Shown here one piece after another: positions 9,435-18,103 of a DNA stretch of 64,000 nucleotides (positions within the stretch are counted from its first letter, which is position 1; every line of letters starts with the position of its first letter). The notes beneath the pieces are model-generated. The model made no database searches, was not told the DNA's origin, and saw nothing but the letters and a program-made list of their open reading frames with translations. The DNA comes from CBDUXT01 sp965371245 (GTDB taxonomy: Bacteria; Planctomycetota; Phycisphaerae; UBA1845), in contig CBDUXT010000001.1 in the NCBI GenBank assembly GCA_965371245.1, positions 75,824-139,823 of the forward strand. The letters run 5' to 3'. Made by a program: the position numbers and the translations under genes.

Positions 9435-10664
9435 GTGGTCCACACCGAAACCAAGCGAACCGAACCCCGACTGGCTGGGTCCAGCGGGTCGATGGATTCC
9501 GCGCGGACCCAAGCACAACGCCGCGGATGGCGGCAGAGCGTGTTGGCCGTGGTCACCATGCTCGGAGCGGTTGCCGTCGCCCTGTGTCTGGGCGAGGCCC
9601 TCCTCCACCTGTTTGGCGTGACGCCGAAAATCCAGGTGGTGTTCCGAGAGAACATCACGCCCAGTGACAACCCGGTGCTCGAGTATGAGTTGAAACCCGG
9701 CTCGCACGACGGCTGGTCGATCGTAAGCAGCCTCGGCCTGCGCGATCGCGAGTTGGCAACGAACAAACCCGCCGGCGTCTTTCGCATCGTCGTGATCGGC
9801 GATTCGGTGACATACGGTTTTGACCGCCCGCGCGACCGGGCGTATCCCAAGCGGCTGGAGGCCATGCTCAACCGCCACGCACCCATGAGTGCCCCGCTGT
9901 TCGAGGTCATCAACCTCGGCGTTCCCGGCTACCACATCACTCAAGTCGTGGAGTCGCTCCGGGTGAAAGGGCTGCCGTTCCAGCCCGACCTGGTGATCTA
10001 CGGGTACGTCCTGAACGACCCGCAGGGCATCAGCCTGGAAAGTGAGTCGCTCAAGAACCTTCGGGCGCAAGCCGATCGCGCTGCGGACACGTCGCTGTTG
10101 CGCGGGCCGGCACGGCTGCTGAGTACGTCGCGTCTGTTTCGCCTGGCCTGGCAACTGAGCCTTGATCCGCCGCTGCCGCCGATGGCTCGCGCGCCCTCCT
10201 TCGATGCCTCTTCGACCCACACGTTGGGTAGCCACTTGCGATCCCTCCACCAGGCCGGTGAATCGCAGGAACGCTGGCGGTCGGGCCTCGCCCGCCTTGC
10301 CCGGATGACGCGCCGTGAAGGCAACATCCCTTGCCTGGTGGCGATTTTCCCGGTGGATGGCGCCGGTGGGTTCGAGGCGTACACGTTGACCGACCTGCAC
10401 GAGTTGGTTGCCGCGGAGGCCACGCGCTGTGGACTCGATACGTTGGACTTGCTCGACGCATTCCGGTCGGCCGATCGCACGTCGCCGAGCCCGCTATACC
10501 GCGACCTTCTTCATCCCAACGACAAAGGTCACCGCGTCGCCGCGGGCGCGCTCCTCAGACACCTGGTCGCGTCAACCATCCCTGCGTTTGACGGCTTTCT
10601 CCTGGATAGCGTCGGGCTGCCCGCGCGTTCGGATAGATTTGCGGACGCCCCGCCCCCGGAGTAG
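9435..10664 (+). CDS. SGNH/GDSL-type hydrolase, membrane anchored
   Basis: About 409 residues. An N-terminal hydrophobic segment (SVLAVVTMLGAVAVALCLGEALLHLFG) is a signal anchor. The hydrolase domain follows: GDSVTYG with nucleophile S124, an Asn-containing 'LGVPGY' block, and DLLHPN with D357 and H360, giving a Ser-Asp-His triad. These enzymes act as esterases or polysaccharide deacetylases outside the membrane; the substrate here is unknown. GTG at 9435 is preceded by GAGAG; ATG at 9492 is an alternative. Confidence 0.8.
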   Translation: MVHTETKRTEPRLAGSSGSMDSARTQAQRRGWRQSVLAVVTMLGAVAVALCLGEALLHLFGVTPKIQVVFRENITPSDNPVLEYELKPGSHDGWSIVSSLGLRDRELATNKPAGVFRIVVIGDSVTYGFDRPRDRAYPKRLEAMLNRHAPMSAPLFEVINLGVPGYHITQVVESLRVKGLPFQPDLVIYGYVLNDPQGISLESESLKNLRAQADRAADTSLLRGPARLLSTSRLFRLAWQLSLDPPLPPMARAPSFDASSTHTLGSHLRSLHQAGESQERWRSGLARLARMTRREGNIPCLVAIFPVDGAGGFEAYTLTDLHELVAAEATRCGLDTLDLLDAFRSADRTSPSPLYRDLLHPNDKGHRVAAGALLRHLVASTIPAFDGFLLDSVGLPARSDRFADAPPPE

Positions 10665-11169
10665 TGCCGCGGCTCAATTGATGGATGCTGTCCGATCGGA
10701 ACAATCCCGGGCTCAGATCCGACGGCGTGGGTGACAGAATCGGCGTTGGGCAGTTCTCAGAGCACCGGGCGCGAGCCTGGTGACATGATGACGCAGGGGT
10801 CCGCAGGCTGGCGCCTGCGGCTCTGGCTCATCGTCCCCGTTCCGCCGGAAGTGTCACGGACCCGATCCGACGCCGGCACGAAGACGCGCGCCGTAAATGA
10901 CCGCGCTTCGCTTGGCCGATGCCACCCATCAATTCATGCGTATCGAAGCACCAGGGCCGTTTCCAAGACGGTCGGTGCAGCTTCGAGCCAATCGCCTATC
11001 CATCCAGCCAATGTGGCACCGGCTTGTGCCCCCTGAAAAGAGCGGCAAGATGCCGGAGCCACACCGTGGTGGGACAGGTTCCAACCACCACCGGAGAATC
11101 CTCGGGTGTCCGCGCCGGTCGCGCGCGTGCCTGACAACGAAGATGGGGTTCGAAAGGATCAGCGACCGA
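10665..11169. other. Intergenic, 505 bp, between convergent genes
   Basis: Between the SGNH hydrolase (plus) and the dockerin protein (minus), which converge. It holds the first copy of the dispersed GTGACAG element (10727-10863). The remaining ~300 bases show no gene or RNA that I recognise. Confidence 0.5.
10727..10863. repeat. GTGACAG-element, copy 1
   Basis: Begins GTGGGTGACAGAATCGG and ends AGTGTCACGGACCC, so the ends are short imperfect inverted repeats. The stretch CAGAGCACCGGGCGCGAGCC is nearly shared with copies at 23127 and 37133. It contains the palindrome CCGCAGGCTGGCGCCTGCGG. No coding capacity. Confidence 0.6.
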
Positions 11170-13554
11170 CTACGGGCACTCGGCGGCCGGCATGGGGTTG
11201 GGCGCATCGAGCCACGCCTGGAACGCGTCGGCCCCGTTGAGCAGATCGAGCAGCCGAAGCATGTCGGCGGCGGTTGTTTGTCCGCTGTGATCGATGTCGG
11301 TGCTGTAGCGGCCCCACGGTGGGGCGGCGGCCACGTTGCCGAGCGACTCGAGGAGCACCAGGATGTCCACCGCACTCGAGATGCTGTCGCCGTTCACGTT
11401 CCCGGGCTGGGAGGCAAAACGAGCGGTGGTCATCGTTCCGTCGTCGGCGGTGTAGGTGATGCTCGTCACCGCTCCCGGCGCGATCGGGCGATCGAGGGTC
11501 ACGGTGTATACGCCGAATCGCTCGGTGACGGTTGCAACGCTGTTGCCAATCGGTACGCCCGTGGGCTGACAAAGCGTAAAGCAGCCCGCGTCGGCGCCGG
11601 AGGGTGCCGTGACGACGAAGGTGTCGATCCCCATGACGGCGGACGCATCGCCGGGGGCGTGCGGTTGTCGGGCGTCCACGACGCGATCGGGTGGGTCGTC
11701 GAACACGACGGAACCGTTTGAACAAACCAGGTTCACGCACAACTGGGGGCAAACCGCCGGGTCGCCGGTTGTGAAGGTGCCATCGGCTCGAGCCGCACAC
11801 TTATCGTCCCACATGACGTCGCAGCAAAAGGAGTCGATGAGGCACACGTCCTCGCAGCAGGTTGCATCCGAACAGCCCTTCGAACCATTGTCCAGACAGC
11901 AATCGCCGGAATTCGTTCCCCCACAGACCGCCTGGCAGGCGTCCGCGCAAAGCAGGGCCGCTCCACAGCCCGAAGGCAGCGCGTTCGCCCCGGGTCGAAA
12001 CCCGAGTGCCGCACAGTCGCCATCCCAATGAACCTCGCAACAGAACGGGTCGCATGCGCACACCGTCTCACAGCAGCGCTCATCGTCGCACCCGATAACG
12101 CCCGTCGGGTTGGAATCACAGCAGTCGCCCCCTGTTCCACAGGCCGCGTTGTCCGGCGGTCCGCAACTGATCGTCACGGTACCCGTCCCGCGAACGGTTC
12201 CCGGGAAAGCGCCGAGACGAATGAGATAGTCCTGCCCGGCCATCGCGTCGAAGACGGCCATGGACTGAAGATTCTGGATCAGCTCATCGGCGGGGTCGCT
12301 GCAGCGATCGTCGTTGCATACCACAAGCTCGGTCGGACCGGGCGGGCAGACGCCGCAACCCTCATAGACCGCCACCATCGTATCGACATCCAGCCGGGAG
12401 GTTTGACCGCAGGTCGAGACGAGCACGGAGTCGGTGCAGGGTGCCGTCCAACAGTACCAGACGTCGGAGCCGAGGTTGACGCCGGCCGACGGCAGGCACG
12501 AAGCCGGCGGGCTTCCGTCCGCGCTGGCGGTGCGATTGTCGAAGGGAAAGACGCCGGCGACATCGAGAGGTTCCGCATTCACGCAAAGATCATTGGGTGG
12601 ACCCGGTGGGACACAGACCGTCGCGTCTCCCAGGGCGGTGTCGAGACAGAAGGACAGATCCTCGAGAATGGATTCGCCGAGGTCATAGCCGTCCGGCCCG
12701 TTGAGCCCGTCCCCGTCCTGTTGGGCACGCCCGTTTCCCTGAAGAGAAAACTCCCAGAACCAATCGCAGACGATGCCAAGATCGTTGACGATCTCAACCC
12801 AGTAGCACTGCCCCGCTTCGAGCGCGACGGGTGCATGCGAGGCCGAGAACGCAAACTCAGGCACTTGGTCCGCAACGATCTTCCCCGTCAAGACAGGCCC
12901 GGTGACCAGCAGCGTGGCTGGCGCGGCTTGGGTGAACGACGCAATCATCGCCCCGGGCAAGCCACCGGCATCGGCGTAGTACCGGATCTCGAACACGTCC
13001 GGCGCGTCACCTTGACAATCGACAAAGGTTCCTTCGAGGACCTCGCGACCGTAAGCCCCCCACCAACAGATTCGCGAGACGCTACCGCTAGCCGCAAGCG
13101 TGAAGTCATCGGCCAACACGAACGTTGTACCGTTGCTCCTGAGCGCTTGAAAGTTATCGCCCGGTTGACAGTTCGCTTCCGCCTGAAGGCAGACCCCCGC
13201 CGACACTTGCCCCGGCGGCTCGGCCGCGTCGAGTCTTTGGCGGGCGGCCACGCCGACGGAGGGCGCAGCGCCAGTCGCTTCCGTCAAAGTCACCGGCTTG
13301 CGTACCTGTCGGCGAAGCCCGCGCGGGGAACGCATTCGGGTTGCTGTATCGAACGCTGCATCGGACCGGATCACCTCCGTACCGGGCGGTGGCAAACCGC
13401 GAGTGTTGGACAGCTTCGCCGCCGCGGTCTCCGGTACGGGCGAGTCTTTGCCTCTGGGCGGCTCGTTGGCAAGGGCGCCAAATGCCGGAAGCACCGCCAT
13501 CACGGTTGCGAACGCGGCAAGCCGGTTCGGTCGGAACATTGACAGGTTTCTCAT
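11170..13554 (-). CDS. Secreted cysteine-rich protein with dockerin-like C-terminus
   Basis: About 794 residues. Signal peptide: FRPNRLAAFATVMAVLPAFGALA. The middle has a beta domain with a 'CYWVEIVND' core, then several 6-8-Cys repeats of the kind GDCCxxNxxxGCxDxxCCExVCxxDxFCC, found three times (CDSNPTGVIGCDDERCCETV; CLDNGSKGCSDATCCEDV). The C-terminus holds two Ca-binding loops, GNVNGDSISSAVDILVLL and TDIDHSGQTTAADMLRLLD, i.e. a dockerin type I-like pair. A cell-surface or extracellular role is likely. Starts at 13554, 13566 or 13539 are all possible. Confidence 0.8.
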   Translation of the reverse strand: MRNLSMFRPNRLAAFATVMAVLPAFGALANEPPRGKDSPVPETAAAKLSNTRGLPPPGTEVIRSDAAFDTATRMRSPRGLRRQVRKPVTLTEATGAAPSVGVAARQRLDAAEPPGQVSAGVCLQAEANCQPGDNFQALRSNGTTFVLADDFTLAASGSVSRICWWGAYGREVLEGTFVDCQGDAPDVFEIRYYADAGGLPGAMIASFTQAAPATLLVTGPVLTGKIVADQVPEFAFSASHAPVALEAGQCYWVEIVNDLGIVCDWFWEFSLQGNGRAQQDGDGLNGPDGYDLGESILEDLSFCLDTALGDATVCVPPGPPNDLCVNAEPLDVAGVFPFDNRTASADGSPPASCLPSAGVNLGSDVWYCWTAPCTDSVLVSTCGQTSRLDVDTMVAVYEGCGVCPPGPTELVVCNDDRCSDPADELIQNLQSMAVFDAMAGQDYLIRLGAFPGTVRGTGTVTISCGPPDNAACGTGGDCCDSNPTGVIGCDDERCCETVCACDPFCCEVHWDGDCAALGFRPGANALPSGCGAALLCADACQAVCGGTNSGDCCLDNGSKGCSDATCCEDVCLIDSFCCDVMWDDKCAARADGTFTTGDPAVCPQLCVNLVCSNGSVVFDDPPDRVVDARQPHAPGDASAVMGIDTFVVTAPSGADAGCFTLCQPTGVPIGNSVATVTERFGVYTVTLDRPIAPGAVTSITYTADDGTMTTARFASQPGNVNGDSISSAVDILVLLESLGNVAAAPPWGRYSTDIDHSGQTTAADMLRLLDLLNGADAFQAWLDAPNPMPAAECP

Positions 13555-14100
13555 AGACCACCGCATACTGCGCAGACCGCAAAATCAAGCTGTGCGAGTG
13601 ACTCCCCGTGCTCGCCCTTTTAGAGCGACCCAGCGCCGGAACGTCCGGACCCGGTCATCGCCGCGGCGCCGGTGCGTCGGACGAAGGCTCGATGACGGAA
13701 AGAATCGCTTCGGCTGGACCCCCCTGATTCGCTGGTCACCCCGTGATGCCGCTGCGCTCGGCATGAGCGCGATCGATCGCGCGGAAACACCACCCTACGG
13801 CACAAGTATAGGCCGCCGCACGTAGAGCTTCAAGGCAAACGGCCTTGTTGAGAGTCCGCAAAACAGATTTCCAACGGGATGCGTTCCGGCCATCGTAACG
13901 GCGAACGTCCCGTTCGCATGGGCTCACAAGCGGGCGGCGTGCCGTACGGCCGGTGGGGAACTGCGAGAGCCTGTGGGGAGGTCTGGAAGTGCCCGCATTC
14001 GGGATGGCGCACAAGACGCCTACGCGTAGGGGTAAGGAAGATGGTTACAGGCGCGGTCCGTCCTCAAAGGGAGCAGAGAGACCGGGTTAGCGAGCGCTTG
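13555..14100. other. Intergenic, 546 bp
   Basis: Lies upstream of the dockerin protein and downstream of the PEP-CTERM gene, both minus strand. Expected to contain the promoter of the 13554 gene. I find no clear promoter hexamers, RNA gene or repeat. Confidence 0.35.
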
Positions 14101-14754
14101 TTACCGGCGTTTGCGGCGCAACGCCACGAGCGCACCAAGCGCCAGGAGCGAGAGCGTAACCGGCTCGGGCACGGCCGTCCCGCTGAGGGTAAAGGATTCG
14201 AAGCTACCGACGGGGTCATTGGGATCGAAGTTGTCATCCACGAAAACCAGAATCCAATCAAGCGGGTGACCGCCGGAGGCACCCACGAACATGTCCGATG
14301 CGAAACCGAGATCGAGGCCGGATGCCAGCCCCTCTGTTTGAAAGGTGCCGCCCATCGGATCGAATGCCAGACCGTCCGCCGGAAGGGCAGCGCCTCCGTC
14401 GGTAAACACGAGTGTCACGCCGTTCAGGTTCGTTGCGCCGCCCTTGTCGGACATGATCAGGATACGGCCCCGATCGCCAGTGAACGATGGGCTCAGCAGG
14501 AAGATGTCGAGATCCTCGGGTGTCTGGTGCGTCAACCCGGTGATCTCCAATTGGAGCGACCTGATCTCATCGATCGCGGGGAGCCCCGCAGCGCCAGAGT
14601 CCATCTGCAACGAGAAAAACGTCACAAAATCGTCGTCGATGGTCCCGCCGCCGGCCGTGAAGCTGAACTCAAACTCACCGCCCACACCGCCGGCATGAAC
14701 CGGCGCGGAGAAAACCAACCCGCCGACGATCATCAAGAGCAACGCTCTCACCAT
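14101..14754 (-). CDS. PEP-CTERM sorted exported protein
   Basis: 217 residues. Signal peptide MVRALLLMIVGGLVFSAPVHAG; C-terminus VPEPVTLSLLALGALVALRRKRR, i.e. PEP motif, hydrophobic helix and Arg cluster, the signal processed by exosortase. The body is a beta-sandwich of unknown type. The start at 14754 has GGAGG eight bases upstream. No exosortase gene is in this window. Confidence 0.85.
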   Translation of the reverse strand: MVRALLLMIVGGLVFSAPVHAGGVGGEFEFSFTAGGGTIDDDFVTFFSLQMDSGAAGLPAIDEIRSLQLEITGLTHQTPEDLDIFLLSPSFTGDRGRILIMSDKGGATNLNGVTLVFTDGGAALPADGLAFDPMGGTFQTEGLASGLDLGFASDMFVGASGGHPLDWILVFVDDNFDPNDPVGSFESFTLSGTAVPEPVTLSLLALGALVALRRKRR

Positions 14755-15490
14755 CTTCCCTACCTCCACGCTGCATCCGCAAGAACGCAAAGCTTGCCCG
14801 CTCTGCGTCGTCGTGGATTCCGGCATAGCAATCGGCCACCCCGTAGCGACTAAACCCCCGTAGTGCGTGCAACCCCGAAGGCCGCATGCCAGCGATTGTA
14901 CTCATACTTCCTGCCGGAGTATAGACGAAGGCCTCCAGCACATCAATCCGAAAACGTCGCCAAAAGCCAAAAAGTCGGCTGCCGGCTCAGTCGGCCGCGC
15001 CGAGAGACGTGCGATCGTCCGGTAACCCCGAGGCTGATCGCGGATTCATGCCGAGAACGGCGGGAAAAGCGACTCCCGCGGCGTGAAGGGGGCAAGGGCG
15101 TTGTCTGCTCCGCAGAACGCCCGAGACCGATATGGCGGGCGACGCCGCCGGCATCCGCGGAATAGGCAGGCGGGATCCGGCACTCGCCGCGAGACTGAAC
15201 GGTCATCGCCGGGGTGAGAGCGACATCGAGATCCTGCCGGTCACGCGTGCTCTCGCCAACCATCGACGTCCGGGAAGCCACAATCCCTTGATGAACCGAG
15301 GCCTTCGTGCTACAGTATGTAGGCGGATTGCCGCCAAATGGGGTTTCTGTAACTGGGAAAATCTGGACGAGGCGAGGAAGCGCGCGCAGCCTTCAAAAGG
15401 GCAAGGGGGACGCGTCCTGAGTCACGCGACCGATTCGGAGCTACGCACGGCGGGTGGTGCCGTGTGCCGTGGGGTCTAGGACGCACAGGC
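14755..15490. other. Divergent intergenic region, 736 bp
   Basis: Between the PEP-CTERM gene (minus) and the large secreted protein (plus). It contains the predicted promoter at 15288-15316. The remaining ~500 bases have no recognised gene; several open frames show no protein-like composition. Confidence 0.4.
15288..15316 (+). promoter_or_regulatory. Predicted sigma-70-type promoter
   Basis: TTGATG (15288-15293), 17-base spacer, TACAGT (15311-15316). It would give a ~170-base leader for the gene starting at 15491. Confidence 0.4.
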
Positions 15491-18004
15491 ATGGTACGCC
15501 AACGCTCATTCATTCCCGTTGTTCTTTTGGGCACGCTTCTCCGAACCGCTACGCCCGTTTGGGCGGAAGAATCCTGGGGCGTATCCGTGGGGGAGACGAC
15601 GTTTCTGTTCGCCGGCGATGTCTTGGCGCAGAACGGACTCTCTGTAGTACCGGTGGGGGCGGCGGAAACGCCGCGCGATGGGGAAGTGCGTTCGGCGTCA
15701 TTTCTGATTGAGAAAAGCTCGACTCTTCAGGTGGCCGAAGCCGGGCGCGGCTTGCGATCCGGTTATCTCGCGCACGCGGGCGGGCTTGAGTTCCAAACCA
15801 AGCGAAACCTACAGCGCGTGTGGCGGCTCGGGATCCTCATCGAAGAGACGGCGGCGGGGCTCCAGCTCGTCGGCGTGGATGCGGACGATCCGGAAAGGCG
15901 GGTGCTCATCAGCGAGAGTCTGGACATTGCGTTCGACCCGGTGGGCGGGGTTCTTCTGATCACTGCCGACGCTGTTCGGCTTACGCCCTGGTTCGCCGCC
16001 TCACTGGGGCGCCCCCGGGCTGCCCGGCAATTGATCGGTTCGATGACCGTGCGCGCGCGGCTTAAGCGGTTCGACGGGAACGAGCTGATGGCGATCGATC
16101 CCGTACTCACTCAGAGCACCGGCGGTGTCGCCGCCGGCGCAATCGGCCCCGACATCATCGTCGGGGTGCTTCAGTCTATAAACAGCTATGGCGCTGAAAA
16201 CGGAATCTCGGCCTTCTCCGTCGGAACGACCTCGTGCAACGCCGGCGACCAACCGGCAAACTGGATCGCCGAGACCAATGAGCACCCGGTCATCGGACAA
16301 AACCTCTACCGCCTGAAAAACAGCCGACTCGAGCAAATCGGCATGTCCTGGCTCAAGCACGGCTTTGCCACCGTCGCGGGAAACGCCTGCGGATTCGGCT
16401 GCCAGGAGCCGCCGGGCGGAACCAAGCAGCTCGGCATAGGATGTTCCGACCCTTACTCCGCCAACCTGAACGGCACGCAGGATAACCTGGGACCCCGGTC
16501 CGCGGTGAACCCGTTCACGGGGTTCTTCCCGTGCCTCGAGTTGGGCTGCCGCGATTCGCGACCGGAATTCAACGGCGGGCTCTCGGCGATCATTCCTCGC
16601 CGCATCCAGGTGAAAAATGAAGATCTTGACGCCACGCTGAACCCGGGGGCGATCTATTTCGTGGAGAGTGCCTACGTCTCGGCGGATGACGCCCTGGCCG
16701 GCAACGGTGCGAACAACAACTCGTATCGCCGGGCCGTTCCGCAGGTGCCCACCGGCTGCCGCCGCGCCGGGGAATTTGGCAACCTCAGCGCCGACGAGTT
16801 CTGCCTGATCCCCGGCAGCGAACTCACACGACAGGAGCAGCCGGGCATTCGCGCCTGGCAAGACACCGATTCGACGGTTCTGGAGTCCGACGTTCAGATT
16901 CCGGGCGAGGGCTTGTTCGTGGTCGCCTCCAAGTCGATCGTGCTGGGCGAGAGCCTCTGGCGGTACGAATACGCTATTCAGAACATCAACTCGGACCGGG
17001 CGGCCGGCTCCTTCACGGTAACGCTTCCGCTCGGGGCTCCGGTGGGCAACATCGGATTCCACGATGTGGATCATCACAGCGGTGAGCCGTACGACGTGAC
17101 GGACTGGTCCGCCACCGTCACCAACGGGCTGGCCACGAGTTGGATCACCTGGACGACCACGCCGCACGACGTCAATCCCGACGCCAACGCCCTTCGATGG
17201 GGAACGATGTACAACTTCTGGTTCGAAACGAGTGTCGGACCCGCGGCATCGCTCACGACGCTGGGTCTCTTCAAGCCGGGTTCCCCCTCGGACATGCGGG
17301 CCCTGACCATCGGACCGAGCCTCGATCTGATCGACTGTAACAACAATGGCTTGCCCGATGCGTGCGACATCAGTTGCGACGCCGCCGAGTGCGAGTTGCC
17401 GTGCGGAATGATCGCTGACTGTGACGTGAACAACATTCCGGACGACTGTCAGCCGGATTGCAACATGAACGGCCTGGCGGATGAGTGCGATCTGCTGGCG
17501 GGCACGCCCGATTGCAACGGGAACCTCACGCCCGACGATTGCGAGCCGGACTGCGACGGCGACGGTCTGCCGGACGACTGCGACACGTTCGATGACTGTG
17601 ACTCCGACGGCATCGAGGACTGCCGCGATCTGTGTCCGTGTACCAGCCCGCCGGCCTCATGCGTCTGCCCGGCGGTCGGTCGGTGTTGTTTTCCCTCAAT
17701 CGGAACATGCTTGAATAATTTTCCGCGGGCGGAATGCATTGCAGTCGATGGCATCCCGGATTGCCTGGAGGCGCCATGCACGGACGGCTGTCCCGACGGT
17801 CAGCTCGGTGATTTCGACGTCGATGGTGACTGGGACATGATGGACCTCAGGCACCTTTTCCTCTGTTTCAGCGGCCCGACGACGGGCGCCGGATTCATCG
17901 CCCCGACGCCGGAGTGCCTGCTGCGCTTCGACGCCGACGCCGATGGCGACATCGAGCTGGACGACTATTTCAACGGGTTCCTATGGACCGTGTCGGGTCC
18001 ATAA
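15491..18004 (+). CDS. Large secreted protein with thrombospondin-3-like Ca repeats
   Basis: 837 residues. Signal peptide RQRSFIPVVLLGTLLRTATPVWA. The first ~600 residues are a beta-rich domain without a known match. Residues ~615-715 hold tandem Ca-binding motifs of the form DCNxNGxPDxC (DCNNNGLPDAC, DCDVNNIPDDC, DCNMNGLADEC, DCDGDGLPDDC), the thrombospondin type 3 pattern. A short Cys-rich module follows (RCCFPSIGTC) and the end has DFDVDGDWDMMDLRHLF and DADADGDIELDDYF, a dockerin-like pair, with the typical planctomycete tail VSGP. Start ATG 15491 was preferred over GTG 15464 because the signal peptide begins there. Confidence 0.82.
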   Translation: MVRQRSFIPVVLLGTLLRTATPVWAEESWGVSVGETTFLFAGDVLAQNGLSVVPVGAAETPRDGEVRSASFLIEKSSTLQVAEAGRGLRSGYLAHAGGLEFQTKRNLQRVWRLGILIEETAAGLQLVGVDADDPERRVLISESLDIAFDPVGGVLLITADAVRLTPWFAASLGRPRAARQLIGSMTVRARLKRFDGNELMAIDPVLTQSTGGVAAGAIGPDIIVGVLQSINSYGAENGISAFSVGTTSCNAGDQPANWIAETNEHPVIGQNLYRLKNSRLEQIGMSWLKHGFATVAGNACGFGCQEPPGGTKQLGIGCSDPYSANLNGTQDNLGPRSAVNPFTGFFPCLELGCRDSRPEFNGGLSAIIPRRIQVKNEDLDATLNPGAIYFVESAYVSADDALAGNGANNNSYRRAVPQVPTGCRRAGEFGNLSADEFCLIPGSELTRQEQPGIRAWQDTDSTVLESDVQIPGEGLFVVASKSIVLGESLWRYEYAIQNINSDRAAGSFTVTLPLGAPVGNIGFHDVDHHSGEPYDVTDWSATVTNGLATSWITWTTTPHDVNPDANALRWGTMYNFWFETSVGPAASLTTLGLFKPGSPSDMRALTIGPSLDLIDCNNNGLPDACDISCDAAECELPCGMIADCDVNNIPDDCQPDCNMNGLADECDLLAGTPDCNGNLTPDDCEPDCDGDGLPDDCDTFDDCDSDGIEDCRDLCPCTSPPASCVCPAVGRCCFPSIGTCLNNFPRAECIAVDGIPDCLEAPCTDGCPDGQLGDFDVDGDWDMMDLRHLFLCFSGPTTGAGFIAPTPECLLRFDADADGDIELDDYFNGFLWTVSGP

Positions 18005-18103
18005 GCAAGTCGGGCGCGATCGACGCCGGAGACAGTTTCCGGTCGCGCGCGGAGAGGACGGACACCCGGGCCGGGAGCCGGGTGGGGGCACGATGGTGAA
18101 AGA